Both the position numbers and the translations under genes were made by a program. From Bacillota bacterium (GTDB lineage Bacteria > Bacillota > Clostridia > Lachnospirales > Lachnospiraceae), in contig JAEZMV010000002.1 in NCBI GenBank assembly GCA_023414875.1, positions 1-64,000 on the forward strand: DNA of 64,000 nucleotides, given 5' to 3'. Positions within the stretch are counted from its first letter, which is position 1; the number at the start of each line of letters is the position of its first letter. Shown here piece after piece: positions 62,034 to 64,000 of the stretch. The notes below the pieces were generated by a model. It was given only the letters and a program-made list of their open reading frames with translations, made no database searches and was not told the origin of the DNA.

Positions 62034-62978
62034 ATGAAGAAAATTATAATTACTGCTAATAATGTATCTGCAGTAGACAAAAACGCCAAATACATGCTGG
62101 AACAAGCCGGTTTTTACGTAGAGGAGCACCCAAATGCAGCTCTCTATTCACAAGAAGAGCTTATCTCTCTGCTAAAGGATGCTGATGCAGTGATTGCCGG
62201 AACAGAAAAGTACACCGAAGATCTGCTTAAGCGGCTACCCAAGCTGAAGCTTATTGCACGAAGGGGGGTTGGCGTTGATAATGTAGATTTGACTGCTGCC
62301 AGGAAATATGGCATAAAGATTACACGTACAGAAGGTCTTGTCGGTTCTGCCGTCGCAGAATTAATTATGACTTATATATTGGAAGATGCAAGAATGCTGT
62401 CTCTGCATTGCAAGGATATGAAACAGAGCATCTGGTCTCGCAGGTTATCAGAAGGTGTGAGCCAAAAGCAGCTTGGACTGGTTGGTTTCGGTTCTATTGC
62501 AAAGGAAGCTGCACTACGTGCAAATGCCTTTGGAATGAAGGTGTTCTGCTATTATCGACATAGAGATATTCCAGCAGAAAAAGCATACCAAACAAGCTAC
62601 GTTGATTTTGAAACCTTGCTTTCAACCAGTGATTATCTATCAATTAATACTCCTCTAACAACGGAAACTGAAAATATGTTTACTATGAAGGCCTTTCAGA
62701 AAATGAAGCCCTCCAGTGTATTAATTAACACTGCACGCAGCAGAATTGTAAAAACAGCTGATCTTGTCCTTGCTTTAAAAGAGAATAAAATAAGAAGTGC
62801 TTATCTTGATGTATTTGATCAGGAGCCATATACCGCTTCCCCCTTACACACCTGTGAAAATGCATATTTAACTCCGCATATCGGAACCTTTACAAGAGGT
62901 ACCTTTACAGCTATGAATAACCGCTGCGCCGAACAAATCATAGAGTTTTTTAATAGTAGTGAGGCTTTATCTGATTAG
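62034..62978 (+). CDS. D-isomer-specific 2-hydroxyacid dehydrogenase
   Basis: 314 aa from ATG 62034, 7-8 bases after AAGGAG; the frame is open to 61998. The NAD-binding motif is LGLVGFGSIAKEA. The catalytic Arg (NTARSRIVK), Glu (DVFDQEPY) and His (LTPHIGTFT) are present, and the N-terminal RRGVGVDNVDL motif is typical of phosphoglycerate/hydroxypyruvate-type enzymes. It could interconvert glycerate and hydroxypyruvate or reduce a related keto acid produced by the aldarate route. It is divergent from that operon and shares its control region. Its 3' end overlaps the convergent AEC gene by 12 bases. Confidence 0.92.
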   Translation: MKKIIITANNVSAVDKNAKYMLEQAGFYVEEHPNAALYSQEELISLLKDADAVIAGTEKYTEDLLKRLPKLKLIARRGVGVDNVDLTAARKYGIKITRTEGLVGSAVAELIMTYILEDARMLSLHCKDMKQSIWSRRLSEGVSQKQLGLVGFGSIAKEAALRANAFGMKVFCYYRHRDIPAEKAYQTSYVDFETLLSTSDYLSINTPLTTETENMFTMKAFQKMKPSSVLINTARSRIVKTADLVLALKENKIRSAYLDVFDQEPYTASPLHTCENAYLTPHIGTFTRGTFTAMNNRCAEQIIEFFNSSEALSD

Positions 62979-63878
62979 CAGCATTAATAGTGGTACAGTA
63001 ATCAATGACAGCATTGTTGTAACAAATACACATTTAGATGCAAAATTAACATCTGCATTGTATTTTGCTGCAAGCAGTGCTGTTGTTGTACCCACCGGCA
63101 TAGAGGTTAAAACAAGCGCAACTCCCGAGATAGTAGAATCCATATGAAATAAAGTAACTATCCCCAGGGTAAGCAGAGGGAGTAAAACAAGACGTATGCT
63201 CGCCATATAAAAAACGCTTTTATCAAAGATTGTTTTTATATCAACATCAGCTAAAATTGCACCGACAACCATCATAGAAAGCGGCGATACCGTAGCCCCG
63301 ATGTTTTCAATCGATCGATTAATAAAGCCGGGAAGTTCAATAGAAAGTACATTAAATAACAGTCCCAATTCTACTGCGATAATATTAGGATTTAACAAAA
63401 CTTTTTTCCACTTTTCCTTATTATCTGTTCTTTCAAACAACGAAATTCCGGCTGTCCACATAAAGATACGGTTGGGAATCAAAAAAAAGGACGCATAGAA
63501 CAAACCAATGTCACCAAATATCTCACTACAGATGGGCAAGCCCGCAAAGCCAGAATTATTAACAATGGTACCATATTTCATGATACTTCCCTTTTCATAG
63601 GGATATTTTCTGTAAAGCAGCTTTCCCAGATATATTGCCGCGATACAAATACTGAAAGCGATTAGCATAATCAAGCCTGCTTTTTTTATAACCTCTAGGG
63701 TTATCTTCTGATCGTAGGAACCAAAAATCATACAAGGCAGTAGAATAGTAAGAATCAGATCAATCATCTTCTGCTGGTTATCCTTTGTAATAATCCCTTT
63801 CTTTCTTGTGTATATACCCAATAAAATATAGACGAATAAAATCGCCTGTGTACTTAGAAGATGAAGAAAATAATCCAT
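62967..63878 (-). CDS. AEC (auxin efflux carrier) family transporter
   Basis: 303 aa with about ten membrane helices in two halves, the family topology. Characteristic segments are ILLPCMIFGSYDQ, GTIVNNSGFAGLPICSEIFGD, PLSMMVVGAILADVD and LVLTSMPVGTTTALLAAKYNAD. Bacterial members such as MdcF and MleP transport malonate, malate or other carboxylates. Location next to the hydroxyacid dehydrogenase and aldarate genes suggests carboxylate exchange. The two genes converge with a 12-base overlap of coding ends. Nothing notable was seen in the remaining 63879-64000. Confidence 0.9.
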   Translation of the reverse strand: MDYFLHLLSTQAILFVYILLGIYTRKKGIITKDNQQKMIDLILTILLPCMIFGSYDQKITLEVIKKAGLIMLIAFSICIAAIYLGKLLYRKYPYEKGSIMKYGTIVNNSGFAGLPICSEIFGDIGLFYASFFLIPNRIFMWTAGISLFERTDNKEKWKKVLLNPNIIAVELGLLFNVLSIELPGFINRSIENIGATVSPLSMMVVGAILADVDIKTIFDKSVFYMASIRLVLLPLLTLGIVTLFHMDSTISGVALVLTSMPVGTTTALLAAKYNADVNFASKCVFVTTMLSLITVPLLMLLIR

Positions 63879-64000
63879 GGCTGTCCCTTTTCTTTCTATT
63901 ATGACATACGATACTAATCTAACAATAAAATATAATAAATTGCATTCAATATCAATGGTAATACTTAGTTTAATATTTAAGATATACCTTAATTAATCTA

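Overview
The window reads as chromosomal DNA of a low-GC anaerobic Firmicute, most likely a Lachnospiraceae-type Clostridia. This is inferred from AT-rich intergenic DNA, strong AGGAGG-type ribosome binding sites, GHKL/LytTR two-component systems, stalk-domain and WG-repeat exported proteins, an SLH-anchored surface protein, and sugar and sugar-acid catabolic islands. No rRNA, complete tRNA, transposase or CRISPR array was seen. Assignments come from reading motifs by eye, without database searches.

Region 1 (1-4585): a MalT-like LuxR regulator sits above a small cluster of membrane and unknown proteins (DUF6326-like, a 63-aa protein, and DUF4386 running off the left edge). A decayed gene follows.

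Region 2 (4586-15650): an exported esterase-like protein, a LytTR response regulator, a DUF5050/WG lipoprotein, a stalk-domain exported protein, and two adjacent paralogous GHKL sensor kinases. The two kinases are degenerate in complementary ways: one keeps the ATP-binding boxes but lacks the phospho-acceptor His, the other keeps His-Asp but has lost the ATP-binding residues. LytTR-type direct repeats lie between the two exported-protein genes. This is the best candidate here for an undescribed arrangement. The tail is a gene graveyard with a nucleotidyltransferase remnant and two copies of a tRNA-Gly-like 3' end, which look like integration scars.

Region 3 (15651-31373): a 2078-aa, GC-rich, repeat-filled surface protein with SLH and choline-binding-like repeats, a small unknown protein, a canonical 7TMR-DISM/GHKL kinase plus LytTR regulator, a PQQ-propeller lipoprotein, an AraC regulator, a stalk-domain protein and an S8 subtilase.

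Region 4 (31512-44513): a sugar island with an RbsABC-type importer, two Gfo/Idh/MocA oxidoreductases, three TIM-barrel isomerase/epimerases, two LacI repressors and an aldo/keto reductase. No sugar kinase is present, which suggests oxidation or isomerisation of an unphosphorylated sugar or glycoside.

Region 5 (44664-63878): a three-gene FAD oxidoreductase/DUF1667 operon, two LysR regulators, a LarA-like (lactate racemase family) protein, and an aldarate operon. In transcription order the operon is garR-like, gudD, DapA-family aldolase, UxaA/GarD-type dehydratase, TctC, TctB, TctA and a PrpR-like regulator. A 2-hydroxyacid dehydrogenase is divergent from it, and an AEC-family carrier lies beyond. 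The likely route takes up glucarate or galactarate, dehydrates it to 5-keto-4-deoxyglucarate, cleaves that to pyruvate and tartronate semialdehyde, and reduces the latter to glycerate.
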